From Actinomadura chibensis NBRC 106107 (GTDB taxonomy: Bacteria; Actinomycetota; Actinomycetes; Streptosporangiales; Streptosporangiaceae): a stretch of 64,000 bases of DNA. This document shows, piece after piece, positions 47,405 through 56,995 of this stretch. Made by a program: the position numbers and the translations under genes. Under the pieces are notes generated by a model that had not been told where the DNA came from, did not search any database, and saw only the letters and a program-made list of their open reading frames with translations. The stretch is taken from contig NZ_BCQP01000029.1 of the NCBI RefSeq assembly GCF_001552135.1, positions 1-64,000 of the forward strand, in the 5' to 3' direction. Position 1 is the stretch's first letter. The number at the start of each line of letters is the position of its first letter.

Positions 47405-48784
47405 GTGCGGACGGCGGGGCGGGAACGCGACCCCGGGTGGCGGGCGCGCCTGCTCACCTCGGCGCGCGGCCGCGCGACCGTCATCACCGCCGCGGTGTCG
47501 GCGCTGATCCTCGCGCTGGTGTTCGTCCTGCTGATGCTGCTCGGGCGGGACTACGTGCTGAACCGGGTCCTGCGGGAGTCCGAGGAGACCGTCGAGCGGG
47601 TCGTGACGGACGTCGCGCGAGGTCAGGGCGCGGGCGCCCTCGTCCCCCGGCCGGACGAGACGCGGCTGATCCAGGTCGTCGGGCCGGACGGGCGGGTCCA
47701 CGCGTCGAGCCCGGCGCTGCGCGGGCGCCCGGCGCTCGCCGCCGCGGAGGCGCGGACCGGCAGGATGCTCGTCGACCGGCGCGACTGCCCGGCGTTCCTC
47801 GACGAGTGCGTGTGGGTCTTCGGCGTCCGGCTGCGGACGTCGCCGTGGGGCGAGGGCGTCCTGGTGATCGCCGCGGCGCCGCTGCCCGACACGCTGAGCG
47901 TGTGGGTGCTGCCGACCGTGATCGCGGTGGTGATGGCGGGGCTGCTCGTCCTGATCACCTGGTGGACGTGGCACACCATCGGGCGGGTGTTCGTCCCGAT
48001 CGACGGGATCCGCGCGGAGATGGCCGACTTCAGCGAGCGGGGCCTCGACCACCGGGTGCCCGTCCCGCAGACCGGCGGCGAGGTCCGCTCGCTCGCCGAG
48101 ACCGTCAACTCGACGCTCGCCCGGCTGCAGGAGGCCACGGACCGGGAGCGCCGCTTCGTCTCGGACGCCTCGCACGACCTGCGCAACCCCATCGCCGGGC
48201 TGCGGACACGCCTTGAGGTCCTGCTGGACGAGCCCGCCGACACCGACTGGAAGCCCGCCGTCCGCGCGGCGCTGCGCGACACCGGGCGGCTCAACGACAT
48301 CGTCTCCGACCTGCTGGAGCTGTCCCGGCTCGACGCGCGCTCGCCCGTCCCGGAGGAGCCGGTCGACCTCGCCGGGCTCGTCCGCCGGGAGCTGGACCGG
48401 CGAACCCCGCGCGTGCCGGTCGCGACGCGGCTGGAGCCGGACGTCGTCGTCCTGGCGAACCCGGTCCGGCTGGCGCGGGTGCTCGGCAACCTGCTCAGCA
48501 ACGCCGAGCGGCACGCGGTGGGGCGCATCGACGTGACCGTCGCGCGGGACGGCGACGACGCCGTGCTCGAAGTGCTCGACGACGGCGCCGGCGTCCCCGC
48601 CGAGTCCCGCGAGCGCGTGTTCGAGCGGTTCGCCCGCCTCCCCGAGTCGCGGGCCCGCGACCCGCAGGGCACCGGGCTCGGCCTGCCCATCGCCCGCGAG
48701 ATCGCCGAGGTCTACGGCGGCACGCTGCGGATCCTCGACAGCCCGCGCGGGGCGCGCTTCGTCCTCCGGCTTCCCGCGTCCTGA
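47405..48784 (+). CDS. Orphan sensor histidine kinase
   Basis: This 459-residue kinase has two membrane helices (about 25-47 and 165-188) around an extracellular sensor domain with one cysteine pair (RDCPAFLDEC), then HAMP, and phospho-acceptor His257 in SDASHDLRNPI. The HATPase domain has NLLSNAERHA, DDGAGVP and GTGLGLPIA. Arg-Asn replaces the usual Arg-Thr after the histidine. No response regulator gene adjoins it. The GTG start is preceded by GGGGAG. Confidence 0.9.
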   Translation: MRTAGRERDPGWRARLLTSARGRATVITAAVSALILALVFVLLMLLGRDYVLNRVLRESEETVERVVTDVARGQGAGALVPRPDETRLIQVVGPDGRVHASSPALRGRPALAAAEARTGRMLVDRRDCPAFLDECVWVFGVRLRTSPWGEGVLVIAAAPLPDTLSVWVLPTVIAVVMAGLLVLITWWTWHTIGRVFVPIDGIRAEMADFSERGLDHRVPVPQTGGEVRSLAETVNSTLARLQEATDRERRFVSDASHDLRNPIAGLRTRLEVLLDEPADTDWKPAVRAALRDTGRLNDIVSDLLELSRLDARSPVPEEPVDLAGLVRRELDRRTPRVPVATRLEPDVVVLANPVRLARVLGNLLSNAERHAVGRIDVTVARDGDDAVLEVLDDGAGVPAESRERVFERFARLPESRARDPQGTGLGLPIAREIAEVYGGTLRILDSPRGARFVLRLPAS

Positions 48785-48856
48785 TCCGGGACGTTCCAGG
48801 GCACGTCCCGCGTTGTCGCCACTGAGAGGGACGAGCACGACGGCGAAGGGACGGCG

Positions 48857-49744
48857 ATGAGCGAGGATCTCGGCTACGGATGGCAGGGCGACCTCGTCGA
48901 CCTGCCCGCCTACCTGGAACGGGTCGGCCACGACGGGGACGTCGCCCCGACCCCGGCGACGCTGCGCGCCCTGCACCGCGCTCACACCACGTCCATCCCG
49001 TTCGAGAACCTGGAGATCATGCTCGGGCGGCCGGTGGACCTGGCGCTCGACGCCGTCCAGGCGAAGCTCGTCCAGCGGCCGCGCGGCGGCTACTGCTTCG
49101 AGCACACCCGGCTGTTCGCGGCGGTGCTGGAGCGGCTCGGCTACGAGGTGGTCGCGCTCGCCGGACGGGTCACGCTCGGGGCGCGCAAGATCCTGCCGTC
49201 GACACACGCGCTGCTGCACGTCCGGCCGCCGGACCGGCCGCGCGACGAGCCCGGCTGGCTCTGCGACGTCGGCTTCGGCTCCGGGCCGCTGGAGCCGCTG
49301 CGGTTCCGCGACGGCGAGGAGGTCGACCAGGACGGCTGGGGGTACCGCCTCCAGCGGGGCCGGACGGTCACCGCGTGGAGCCCGCACACCGTCGGCTGGG
49401 AACTGCACCAGCGCGGCCCGGACGGCTGGGTCCAGCGCCACACGTTCGCGATGAACGAGACCTTCCGCGTCGACTTCGACCTGTTCAACTACTTCGTCTC
49501 GACGAGCCCGCACTCGCCGTTCACGACCCGTCCGTTCGTCCAGAAGTTCACCCGCGACGCCCTCTACGTCCTGGACGGGACGAACGAGTCGGTCACCTAC
49601 CCGGACGGCACCACGAAGCGGTACGCGCACACCGTGGACGACCTGCCCGACGTCCTGGCGAAGGACTTCGGGATCGTCCTGGACGACGCCGACATCACGC
49701 GCCTCACCGACTTCATGCACACCCGCCGGGAGGCGACGCCCTAG
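48857..49744 (+). CDS. Arylamine N-acetyltransferase (NAT)
   Basis: This 295-residue enzyme transfers an acetyl (or other acyl) group from CoA to arylamines. The catalytic triad is clear: Cys80 in RGGYCFEHT, His117 in PSTHALLHV and Asp137 in CDVGFGSG. The length is a little above the usual about 280. In actinomycetes NAT homologues may act on drugs, sterol-derived acyl-CoAs or ansamycin amides; the neighbours do not tell which. It ends 6 bases before the convergent MgtC-type gene. Confidence 0.92.
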   Translation: MSEDLGYGWQGDLVDLPAYLERVGHDGDVAPTPATLRALHRAHTTSIPFENLEIMLGRPVDLALDAVQAKLVQRPRGGYCFEHTRLFAAVLERLGYEVVALAGRVTLGARKILPSTHALLHVRPPDRPRDEPGWLCDVGFGSGPLEPLRFRDGEEVDQDGWGYRLQRGRTVTAWSPHTVGWELHQRGPDGWVQRHTFAMNETFRVDFDLFNYFVSTSPHSPFTTRPFVQKFTRDALYVLDGTNESVTYPDGTTKRYAHTVDDLPDVLAKDFGIVLDDADITRLTDFMHTRREATP

Positions 49745-49750
49745 GGCGGG

Positions 49751-50524
49751 TCACTCGCTGTCGTCGTCGTGGTCGGAGCCGATGGTGACGCCGACGATGT
49801 CCGGTAGTTCGCCGAGGCTCGCCGTCAGCTCCGGAACGGACCCGGCGCCCTCCACCACGAGCGTCACCACCGCCGTGCCGGGGCGCCGCCGGTCGTCCTC
49901 GCGCCTGTCCCGGCGCTCGTCCCGGCCCCGGTCGGTGTCGTCCGGCAGGTACTCGCGCTCGACGTTCAGCTCGACCACCACGAACTCCCGCCGCGTGCAC
50001 TCCATGAGGGCCCGGCGCAGGGCGCCCCTGCCGTCCAGGTAGACGAGCCGTATCCGCGCCCGTCCCACCGGGCGGAACCGGTCGAGCGGCAGCCGCCGCG
50101 ACGCCGCGCTCAGCCCGTACACCACGAGGAAGTGCAGGGCCGTGACCGTGACCGCGAGGACGGGCAGCCCGCCGCCCGCCGCCATCCCGACCGCGGCCGT
50201 CACCCACACGACCGCCGCCGTGGTCAGCCCGCGCACCGCGTCCCGCCGGACGAAGATCAGCCCGCCGCCGATGAACCCGATCCCGGACACGATCTGCGCC
50301 GCCACCCGGGACGGGTCGAACGACACCGGCCCCGGCGCGCCCTCGAACCCGTACTTGCTGACCAGCATGAACAGCGCCGCGCCGACGCCGACGAGGGTGT
50401 GCGTGCGGAGCCCGGCGCTCTTGTTGCGGAGCCCCCGCTCCAGCCCGATGGCCGCGGACAGGACCAGCGCGAGGAGCAGCTCACCGACCTGCTCGATCCC
50501 CTGCCCAGGGGAGAGCTCGATCAC
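49751..50524 (-). CDS. MgtC/SapB-family membrane protein
   Basis: The protein is 257 residues. The N-terminal half has about five membrane helices with MgtC landmarks (SAAIGLERGLRNKSAGLRTHTLVGVGAA, SGIGFIGGGLIF). The C-terminal half is a soluble ACT-like domain, here interrupted by a very charged Arg/Asp insert (DRGRDERRDRREDDRRRP). MgtC proteins modulate F-ATPase or help growth at low magnesium. The insert is unusual. Confidence 0.88.
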   Translation of the reverse strand: MIELSPGQGIEQVGELLLALVLSAAIGLERGLRNKSAGLRTHTLVGVGAALFMLVSKYGFEGAPGPVSFDPSRVAAQIVSGIGFIGGGLIFVRRDAVRGLTTAAVVWVTAAVGMAAGGGLPVLAVTVTALHFLVVYGLSAASRRLPLDRFRPVGRARIRLVYLDGRGALRRALMECTRREFVVVELNVEREYLPDDTDRGRDERRDRREDDRRRPGTAVVTLVVEGAGSVPELTASLGELPDIVGVTIGSDHDDDSE

Positions 50525-50560
50525 CCGCTCGGCCGCGGGTCCGGCATGACCGGCATGCCG

Positions 50561-50920
50561 CTACGCGCTGGACGGTTCGGGACGCAGCGGGTCGTGCCCC
50601 ACCGTCATCAGCGCGTGCCGCCAGGCGTCGTCCCGCAGCCCGTCGCGGGGCGGGTCGTCCAGCCTGTCCTCCACGTAGTCGACGACGCGGCGCATCACGT
50701 CGGTGTCGCTTTCGGTCAGGTCGACCTTGCGCTTGCGGAGGATGTCCACCACGCGGGCCCCCAGCTCCGACACGCCCGGGCCGGGGCCGGGCTCCGGGAA
50801 CGCCTCCTCGCCGGACGCGTCCGTGAGCAGCCAGTTTCGCAGTTCGTCGGACGTCATGTTGACGAGCCGGTGGAAGTCCTCCCAGGCCAGCTCCGTGTCG
50901 ACCGGTATGCGATCGTTCAT
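50561..50920 (-). CDS. DUF3140 family protein
   Basis: This 119-residue protein contains DFHRLVNMTSDELRNWLLT near the start and VVDILRKRKVDLTESDTDVMRRVVDYVEDRL, the signature of DUF3140, a small actinomycete family of unknown function that may bind DNA. It lies divergent from the decarboxylase gene. Confidence 0.88.
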   Translation of the reverse strand: MNDRIPVDTELAWEDFHRLVNMTSDELRNWLLTDASGEEAFPEPGPGPGVSELGARVVDILRKRKVDLTESDTDVMRRVVDYVEDRLDDPPRDGLRDDAWRHALMTVGHDPLRPEPSSA

Positions 50921-51034
50921 TGGATAAAACTCCCTGTCGCCCGTATCAACCCGCTCTACCCGCAACGCACCGCTCCCATGCCCCGCCCGTCCCGCGTCCG
51001 TTACATCGCGGGCGGCCCGGGAACACGCCGGGAC

Positions 51035-52510
51035 ATGGACCATTCGCGCGCCCCCGTCCTCGACGCCCTCGCCGCCTACCACCAGGAGGGACAGCTCCCG
51101 TTCACGCCCCCCGGCCACAAGCAGGGCCGGGGCGCCGACCCGCGCGTCCGGGAGGTGCTCGGCGACGCCGTGTTCCGCTCCGACGTCCTCGCGATCTCCG
51201 GGCTGGACGACCGGGCGTCCGGCCATGGCGTCCTGGAGCACGCGCAGGAACTGATGGCGGACGCCGTCCATGCCGAGCAGACGTTCTTCTCCACCTGCGG
51301 CAGCAGCCTGTCGGTGAAGAGCGCGATGCTGGCCGTCGCCGGTCCGGGGGAGGAACTGGTGATCGCCAGGGACGCGCACAAGTCCGTGGTGTCGGGGCTG
51401 ATCCTGTCCGGCGTCCGGCCGATCTGGGTGGAGCCGCGCTGGGACCCCGACCGCCACCTCGCGCACCCGCCGCCCGCCGAGGCGTTCGCCGCCCGGCTGG
51501 ACGAGCACCCGGAGGCGCGCGGCGCCCTCGTCACCAGCCCGACCCCGTACGGGGGGACCGCCGACCTCGTCGCGATCGCCGCGGTCTGCCACGAGCGCGG
51601 CCGCCCGCTGATCGTGGACGAGGCGTGGGGCGCGCACCTGCCGTTCCACCCCGGCCTGCCGTCCTGGGCGATGGACGCGGGCGCCGACGTGTGCGTGACG
51701 AGCGTCCACAAGATGGGCGCCGGGCTGGAGCAGGGGTCGGTGTTCCACCAGCAGGGCGACCTGGTCCATCCGACCGAGCTGAAGGCGCGGGAGGACCTGC
51801 TCGGCACCACCAGCCCGTCCGTGCTGATCTACGCGGGGCTCGACGGATGGCGCAGGCAGATGGTCGAGCACGGCCGCGACCTGCTCCAGAACGCGCTTGA
51901 CCTGGCCGAACGCGTCCGCGAGGAGATCGCGGGCATCCCCGGGTTCGCCGTCCAGGGCCGGGCCGAGTTCACCGGCCACGGCCGCGCCCACGACCTCGAC
52001 CCGCTGCCCGTCGTCATCGACATCGCCGAACTCGGCACGACCGGGTACCAGGCCGCCGACTGGCTGCGCGAGCACCACCGGATCAACCTGCATCTGGCCG
52101 ACCACCGCAGGATCAGCGCCCAGCTCACCTTCGCCGACGACGAGGACACCGTCGCGCCGCTGCTCAGCGCCCTCCGCGACCTGCGCGACCACGTCGAGCG
52201 CACGGCCGGGGCGGGGCACGCGCCCAGGGTCGCCGTCCCGTCCCCGGAGGACCTGCGCCTCGAACTCGTCCGGCCGCCCCGCGAAGCCTTCTTCGGGGAC
52301 GCCGAACAGGTCCCCGCCGCCGAGGCGGTCGGACGGATCTGCGCCGAGATGCTCACCCCGTACCCGCCCGGCATCCCCGCCGTCCTGCCCGGCGAACGCA
52401 TCAACGCCCCCGTCATGGAGTACCTGCGAACGGGCGTCGACGCCGGAATGGTGATCCCGGACGCGGCCGACCCCACGGTCAAGACCGTCCGCGTCCACAG
52501 GGAGCCGTGA
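51035..52510 (+). CDS. PLP-dependent Orn/Lys/Arg decarboxylase (Bacillus SpeA-like)
   Basis: This 491-residue fold-type I enzyme has the group III decarboxylase core: TPPGHKQGRGADPRVREVLG, a TFFSTCGSSLSVKSAML loop, and the PLP lysine Lys226 in TSVHKMGAGLEQGS. The C-terminal domain has PYPPGIPAVLPGE. It should make a polyamine precursor (agmatine, cadaverine or putrescine). ATG 51035 is chosen because it aligns with the domain start, although no strong ribosome site precedes it; an ATG at 50978 is an alternative. Confidence 0.87.
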   Translation: MDHSRAPVLDALAAYHQEGQLPFTPPGHKQGRGADPRVREVLGDAVFRSDVLAISGLDDRASGHGVLEHAQELMADAVHAEQTFFSTCGSSLSVKSAMLAVAGPGEELVIARDAHKSVVSGLILSGVRPIWVEPRWDPDRHLAHPPPAEAFAARLDEHPEARGALVTSPTPYGGTADLVAIAAVCHERGRPLIVDEAWGAHLPFHPGLPSWAMDAGADVCVTSVHKMGAGLEQGSVFHQQGDLVHPTELKAREDLLGTTSPSVLIYAGLDGWRRQMVEHGRDLLQNALDLAERVREEIAGIPGFAVQGRAEFTGHGRAHDLDPLPVVIDIAELGTTGYQAADWLREHHRINLHLADHRRISAQLTFADDEDTVAPLLSALRDLRDHVERTAGAGHAPRVAVPSPEDLRLELVRPPREAFFGDAEQVPAAEAVGRICAEMLTPYPPGIPAVLPGERINAPVMEYLRTGVDAGMVIPDAADPTVKTVRVHREP

Positions 52511-52619
52511 CCGCCCGGCCGCGCGGCGGGGAGGCGGGAGTGCGCGCGGGAAGCCTGATCGCGACGATGGACGGGGGTTGTGCGAGACTCCATTCCGGCA
52601 TGGAGAGGTGAGGAGCACC

Positions 52620-53453
52620 ATGGAGCTGGTCCACTCGGGCAAGGTCAGGGACGTCTACGCGGACGGCGACGAGCTGATCCTCGTCGCGACCGACCGGGTG
52701 AGCGTGTACGACGTCGTCCTGCCGACGCCGATCCCCGACAAGGGGAAGATCCTCACCCAGCTCTCCCTGTGGTGGTTCGAGCAGCTCGCCGACGTCGTCC
52801 CGAACCATGTCGTGTCCGCGACGGACGTCCCGGACGAATGGCGGGGACGCGCGATCCGCTGCCGGCGCCTCACCATGCTCCCCGTCGAGTGGATCGCGCG
52901 CGGCTACCTCGCCGGGCTCGGTCTCAAGGAGTACGAGAAGGGCGGCGCGGTCTCCGGCGTCCCGCTGCCGGACGGTCTCGTCGAGGCGTCCCGGCTCCCC
53001 GAGCCGATCTTCACGCCGACCACCAAGGCGACCGTGGGACATGACGAGTTCATCACCTACGACGACGTCGTCCGGGAGATCGGCGCGGACACCGCCGCCC
53101 GCCTCAGGGACGTCACCCTGGAGGTCTACCGGCGCGGCGCGGCCCTCGCCGCCGAACGCGGCATCGTCATCGCCGACACCAAGCTCGAATTCGGCCGTGC
53201 CGCCGACGGGACGCTCGTCCTCGGCGACGAGGTCCTGACCCCCGACTCGTCCCGCTTCTGGCCCGCCGACCAGTGGAAGCCGGGAGGCCCGCAGCACTCG
53301 CTGGACAAGCAGTACGTCCGCGACTGGAGCGGCGGCCTCGACTGGGACCGCACCCCGCCCGGCCCGCCCATCCCGCAGGACGTCGTGGCCGCCACCCGCG
53401 CCCGCTACATCGAGGTCTACGAACGCCTCACCGGCCGGCGCTGGGAATCCTGA
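52620..53453 (+). CDS. purC: Phosphoribosylaminoimidazole-succinocarboxamide synthase
   Basis: This 277-residue SAICAR synthase performs the eighth step of purine synthesis, joining aspartate to CAIR. Motifs include HSGKVRDVYADGDELILVATDR, the SAICAR signature LPVEWIARGYLAGLG and IADTKLEFG near the end. GAGGTGAGGAG precedes the ATG. It stands apart from other pur genes, as is common in this group, and ends in a strong hairpin. Confidence 0.95.
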   Translation: MELVHSGKVRDVYADGDELILVATDRVSVYDVVLPTPIPDKGKILTQLSLWWFEQLADVVPNHVVSATDVPDEWRGRAIRCRRLTMLPVEWIARGYLAGLGLKEYEKGGAVSGVPLPDGLVEASRLPEPIFTPTTKATVGHDEFITYDDVVREIGADTAARLRDVTLEVYRRGAALAAERGIVIADTKLEFGRAADGTLVLGDEVLTPDSSRFWPADQWKPGGPQHSLDKQYVRDWSGGLDWDRTPPGPPIPQDVVAATRARYIEVYERLTGRRWES

Positions 53454-53461
53454 CGGCACGG

Positions 53462-53495
53462 GACGGGCCCGGCGGGTGAACCCGCCGGGCCCGTC
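53462..53495. terminator. Bidirectional terminator between purC and the chitinase
   Basis: GACGGGCCCGGCGGGT (53462-53477) pairs perfectly with ACCCGCCGGGCCCGTC (53480-53495) with only GA between. It is 16 bp, between two convergent genes. Confidence 0.8.
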
Positions 53496-53512
53496 GATGC
53501 GGCCGGGAACCG

Positions 53513-54862
53513 TCAGCGGCCCTGAAGGCTGCGGACGTTGTCGCCGAACGTCCAGTTCCTCGACCCGTCCCAGTTCATGGACCAGGTCATGAGGCCCTTC
53601 AGCTGCCCGTTGAACGAGTTCCAGGCCTGGCCGACGAGGCCGGGCGACATGTAGCCGCCGCCGGCGCCCGGCTGCGCGGGCAGGCCCGGCGCCTGCTTGT
53701 CGTACGGGACCTTGATCGTGGTGCCCTGGATGACGAGGCCGTCGTTGAGGCACTGGGTCTGCTTGACGAAGCCCTCGACGGTCGCGGCGGAGTAGGAGTC
53801 ACCGTGGCAGCCGTACATGCTGCCGTTGTAGTACTGCATGTTCAGCCACCACAGGCGGCCGTTGTCCGCGTACTTCTTGATGATCGGCAGGTACGCGCCC
53901 CAGATGGAGCCGTACGTCACGCTGCCGCCGGTCACGTACGCGGTCTCCGGGGCCATCGTGAGCCCGAAGTTGGCGGGCATCTGGCCGAGCACGCCGTCGA
54001 TGATGCGGATCAGGTTGGACTGCGACGCGGACAGCTGCGTGATGCTGCTGCTCGCCGTCAGTCCCGTCTCGATGTCGATGTCGATGCCGTCGAAGTTGTA
54101 CTTCTTCAGGATCGGCACAATCGTCGCGACGAACTTGTCCGCGACGCTGGAGGAGTTGAGGTCGATGCCCGCGGTCGCGCCGCCGATCGACATCAGGATG
54201 GTGGCGCCCGCCTCCTTGGCCGCGCACATCTGCTCGGGCGTGGCGACCTTCACGGTCGAGTCCATGCCGTCCTCCCAGAGGACGGTCCCGTCAGAGTTGA
54301 TCACGGGGAACGCCGCGTTGTACACGTTGTAGCCGTGCTGCTTGAAGACGGGGTTCTCGATCGGGCTCCAGCCGAACGGCGGGTGGACGCCGTTGGACGC
54401 GCCGTCCCAGTTCTCCCAGTAGCCCTGCAGCACCTTGCCCGCGGGCTTGCCCTTCGTCGCGCAGGTCTCGCTCCCCGCCGGGGGGCTGGTCGGCGGATCC
54501 GTCGGCGGGTCCGTGGGCGGGTCGGTCGGCGGCGTCGTCCCGTCGCAGGCGCCGAGGTCGCGCCAGAGGGTGGGGGTGGACGCGGGGTTCCAGTTGGCGC
54601 CCGCGTAGGCGGTGTGGGCGACGGTGGCCTGGTAGCCGTGGCCGGTGTAGACGACCTTCGAGCCGGCCGTGTAGCTGGTGCCCTCGGCCCAGGCCGGGAA
54701 GGTGCAGGCGACCAGGGACGGGGACTGGGCGGACGACGGGGCGGAGAACGCGACCACGGCGCCGGCCGACAGCACCAGCGCCGCACCGGCCGACGCCAGC
54801 GCCGCGGCGGCCGCGGACCGTCGGCCGCGTCTGACGTTGACGCGCTTGTGCTTGAGTTTCAC
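53513..54862 (-). CDS. Secreted GH18 chitinase with carbohydrate-binding module
   Basis: This 449-residue exoenzyme has a signal peptide (about 1-45) and a CBM5/12-like module (about 52-107, with FPAWAEGTSYTAGSKVVYTG, then WNPASTPTLWRDLG). A TDPP repeat linker leads to a GH18 domain with the catalytic DGIDIDIE ending at Glu265. It should degrade chitin to soluble oligomers. The start is the GTG at 54862 with GAGGAG upstream; the open frame 15 codons further on is not needed. It is monocistronic. I found no convincing direct repeat of the chitinase-operator type in the short gap upstream. Confidence 0.92.
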   Translation of the reverse strand: MKLKHKRVNVRRGRRSAAAAALASAGAALVLSAGAVVAFSAPSSAQSPSLVACTFPAWAEGTSYTAGSKVVYTGHGYQATVAHTAYAGANWNPASTPTLWRDLGACDGTTPPTDPPTDPPTDPPTSPPAGSETCATKGKPAGKVLQGYWENWDGASNGVHPPFGWSPIENPVFKQHGYNVYNAAFPVINSDGTVLWEDGMDSTVKVATPEQMCAAKEAGATILMSIGGATAGIDLNSSSVADKFVATIVPILKKYNFDGIDIDIETGLTASSSITQLSASQSNLIRIIDGVLGQMPANFGLTMAPETAYVTGGSVTYGSIWGAYLPIIKKYADNGRLWWLNMQYYNGSMYGCHGDSYSAATVEGFVKQTQCLNDGLVIQGTTIKVPYDKQAPGLPAQPGAGGGYMSPGLVGQAWNSFNGQLKGLMTWSMNWDGSRNWTFGDNVRSLQGR

Positions 54863-55027
54863 GGGACTCCTCAGCGAAGCGGGACAGAGGAGCCGGCGCA
54901 GAGCCAAACAAGTCCCGCGGACGGGACCCTCCCAGGCGCAAGGCGCATAACCGGCATGGACGCCAGTAGCAGAGTAACCGTGCCGCGCGACGCCGGGAAG
55001 ACCTTTCGCAGCCCACCGCGCGGAGTC

Positions 55028-56056
55028 CTACAGGGTGGGGGTCAGGTCGTGCACCAACCGCGCGGCGGGGGCCTCGGTCGTGGACTGGTAGGACTCTCCC
55101 GCCCAGAGGTTGATCCCGTCCGGGTCGCCCTGGGCGGCGGACGCCTTGCGTAGCGGCGCGGTCATGTAGTGGACGTCGGGGTAAGCGGCCGGTGCGTGTG
55201 CCGTGTGGTCGGTCAGGAAGCGGTTGACCAGGCCGCGGGCCAGGCGTCCGCTGAAGGCGCGGGTCATCGCGGTGGAGGTGAAGCGCGGGTCCCCCAGCGC
55301 CGCCTTGTGGACGTCGCTCGCCCCGCTCTCCGGGCAGCGGACGAACGCCGTCCCGAGCTGGGCCGCGAACGCCCCCGCCGCCAGGACGTCCGCGACGTCG
55401 GCGGCCGTGGCGAGGCCGCCGGCGGCGATCAGCGGCTGCGGCGTCATCGCGCGGACCGCCGCCAGCAGATCGCGCAGCGGCAGCGGCGCGCCGGAGGCGG
55501 TGTCGGAGGCTGTGTCGGAGAAGGAGCCCCGGTGTCCCCCGGCCTCGGCGCCCTGGAGGCACAGCGCGTCGGCGCCGGACGACCGGAGGGCCTCGTCCAC
55601 GGACGTCACGGTGACGACCACGACGGCGCCGCGGTTCCGGAAGGCCCGGATGACCCGCGGCGACGGGCAGCCGAAGGTGAAGCTCACGAACGCGGGCGGG
55701 TCGTCGAGCAGGGCGGCGACCTTGGCCTCGTAGGCGTCGTCGCGGGCGGCGGGCGGCGGGCCCAGCGCGACGCCGAGCCGCTCCGCCTCGGGGACGAGGC
55801 GGTCGCGGTAGGCGGCGACGGCGGCCGGGTCGGGCTCGTCCAGGGACGGCATGAACAGGTTCATCCCGAACGGCCGGGAGGTGAGCGCGCGGGTCGCGGC
55901 GATGTCGGCGAGCATCGCGTCCGGCGTCCTGTACCCGGCGGCGAGGAAGCCGAGGCCGCCCGCGTCCGACACGGCGGCGGCCAGCCGGGGGGTGGACGGC
56001 CCGCCCGCCATCGGCGCCTGCACAATCGGACGTTCGGGCCACGGCGCATGCGTCAT
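55028..56056 (-). CDS. Nitronate monooxygenase (2-nitropropane dioxygenase family)
   Basis: This 342-residue FMN-dependent TIM-barrel protein begins with the family start PIVQAPMAGGPSTPRLAAAVSDAGGLGFLAAGY. It then shows LCLQGAEAGGHRGSF with the catalytic His region, and the FMN phosphate motif LIAAGGLATAADVADVLAAGA. It oxidises alkyl nitronates or a related toxic metabolite such as propionate 3-nitronate. ATG 56056 gives normal length. It is divergent from the dehydrogenase at 56087 with only 30 bases between starts. Confidence 0.9.
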   Translation of the reverse strand: MTHAPWPERPIVQAPMAGGPSTPRLAAAVSDAGGLGFLAAGYRTPDAMLADIAATRALTSRPFGMNLFMPSLDEPDPAAVAAYRDRLVPEAERLGVALGPPPAARDDAYEAKVAALLDDPPAFVSFTFGCPSPRVIRAFRNRGAVVVVTVTSVDEALRSSGADALCLQGAEAGGHRGSFSDTASDTASGAPLPLRDLLAAVRAMTPQPLIAAGGLATAADVADVLAAGAFAAQLGTAFVRCPESGASDVHKAALGDPRFTSTAMTRAFSGRLARGLVNRFLTDHTAHAPAAYPDVHYMTAPLRKASAAQGDPDGINLWAGESYQSTTEAPAARLVHDLTPTL

Positions 56057-56086
56057 GATCAGGACGATAGACGGGAAGGGGCCGCG

Positions 56087-56995
56087 ATGCGGGTACTGCT
56101 GCACTACGACACGGACCACGAGGAGCCGGACCTCGACATCGTGAGCTGCTCCGAGCAGGACGACGCGCGCTTCGCCGAACTGCTGCCGGACACCGAGGTC
56201 ATCTGGCATGTGCTGCGTCCGCTGACGGCGGCCGACATGGACCGCGCGCCGAAGCTGCGGCTGGTCCAGAAGCTCGGCACCGGCGTGAACACCATCGACC
56301 TGGACGCGGCGGCCGAGCGCGGGATCGCGGTCGCGAACATGCCGGGCCGCAACGCGCAGGCGGTGGCGGAGACGAGCCTGCTGCTGATGCTCGCGGCGCT
56401 GCGCAAGGTCGTCGCGTTCGACGCGCGGACGCGGCGCGGCGCGGGCTGGCCCGCCGACCGGGCGCTGGTCGGCGGGGAACTGGCCGGGCGGACGGTCGGG
56501 CTCCTCGGCGGCGGCGAGATCGCGACGCTGCTGCGCGGGATGCTGGCGGCGATCGGCGCGAACGTCGTCTACACGTCGCGGCGGCCGCGTCCCGGCGACC
56601 CGTCCTGGATGGAGCTGGACGACCTGCTGCGGGCCAGCGACGTCGTTTCGGTCCACATCCCGCTGACCGAGGAGACGCACCACCTGCTCGACGCGCGAAG
56701 GCTGGCGCTGCTGCCGCGCGGCGCGATCGTGGTGAACACCGCCCGCGGCGCGGTGGTCGACGAGGCCGCGCTGGCGGCGGCGCTCGCGGCGGGACGGCTC
56801 GGCGGCGCCGGACTCGACGTCTTCGAGACCGAGCCGGTGGACGCGGGGAACCCGCTGCTGAAGCTCGACAACGTCGTCGTCATGCCGCATGTCGCGTGGC
56901 TGACCCATGAGACCTGGGAGCGGTATTTCGCGGTCGCGGCGGAGAACTGCCGCCGCCTCGCGCGCGGCGAGGAACTCCTCCACCGCGTCCGCTAG
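56087..56995 (+). CDS. D-isomer-specific 2-hydroxyacid dehydrogenase
   Basis: This 302-residue NAD-dependent enzyme has the Rossmann motif VGLLGGGEIATLL, Arg in NTARGAVVDEAAL, Glu in DVFETEPVD and the catalytic His in MPHVAWLTHE. It interconverts a 2-oxo acid and a D-2-hydroxy acid; the phosphoglycerate/glyoxylate type cannot be distinguished. GGGAAGGGG precedes the ATG. Its tail overlaps the P450 gene end by 4 bases. Confidence 0.9.
   Translation: MRVLLHYDTDHEEPDLDIVSCSEQDDARFAELLPDTEVIWHVLRPLTAADMDRAPKLRLVQKLGTGVNTIDLDAAAERGIAVANMPGRNAQAVAETSLLLMLAALRKVVAFDARTRRGAGWPADRALVGGELAGRTVGLLGGGEIATLLRGMLAAIGANVVYTSRRPRPGDPSWMELDDLLRASDVVSVHIPLTEETHHLLDARRLALLPRGAIVVNTARGAVVDEAALAAALAAGRLGGAGLDVFETEPVDAGNPLLKLDNVVVMPHVAWLTHETWERYFAVAAENCRRLARGEELLHRVR

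Noticed and set aside
51035..52510. Decarboxylase starting far upstream in the open frame at 50132
   Set aside because: The upstream part is antisense to the MgtC-like and DUF3140 genes and has no decarboxylase sequence.
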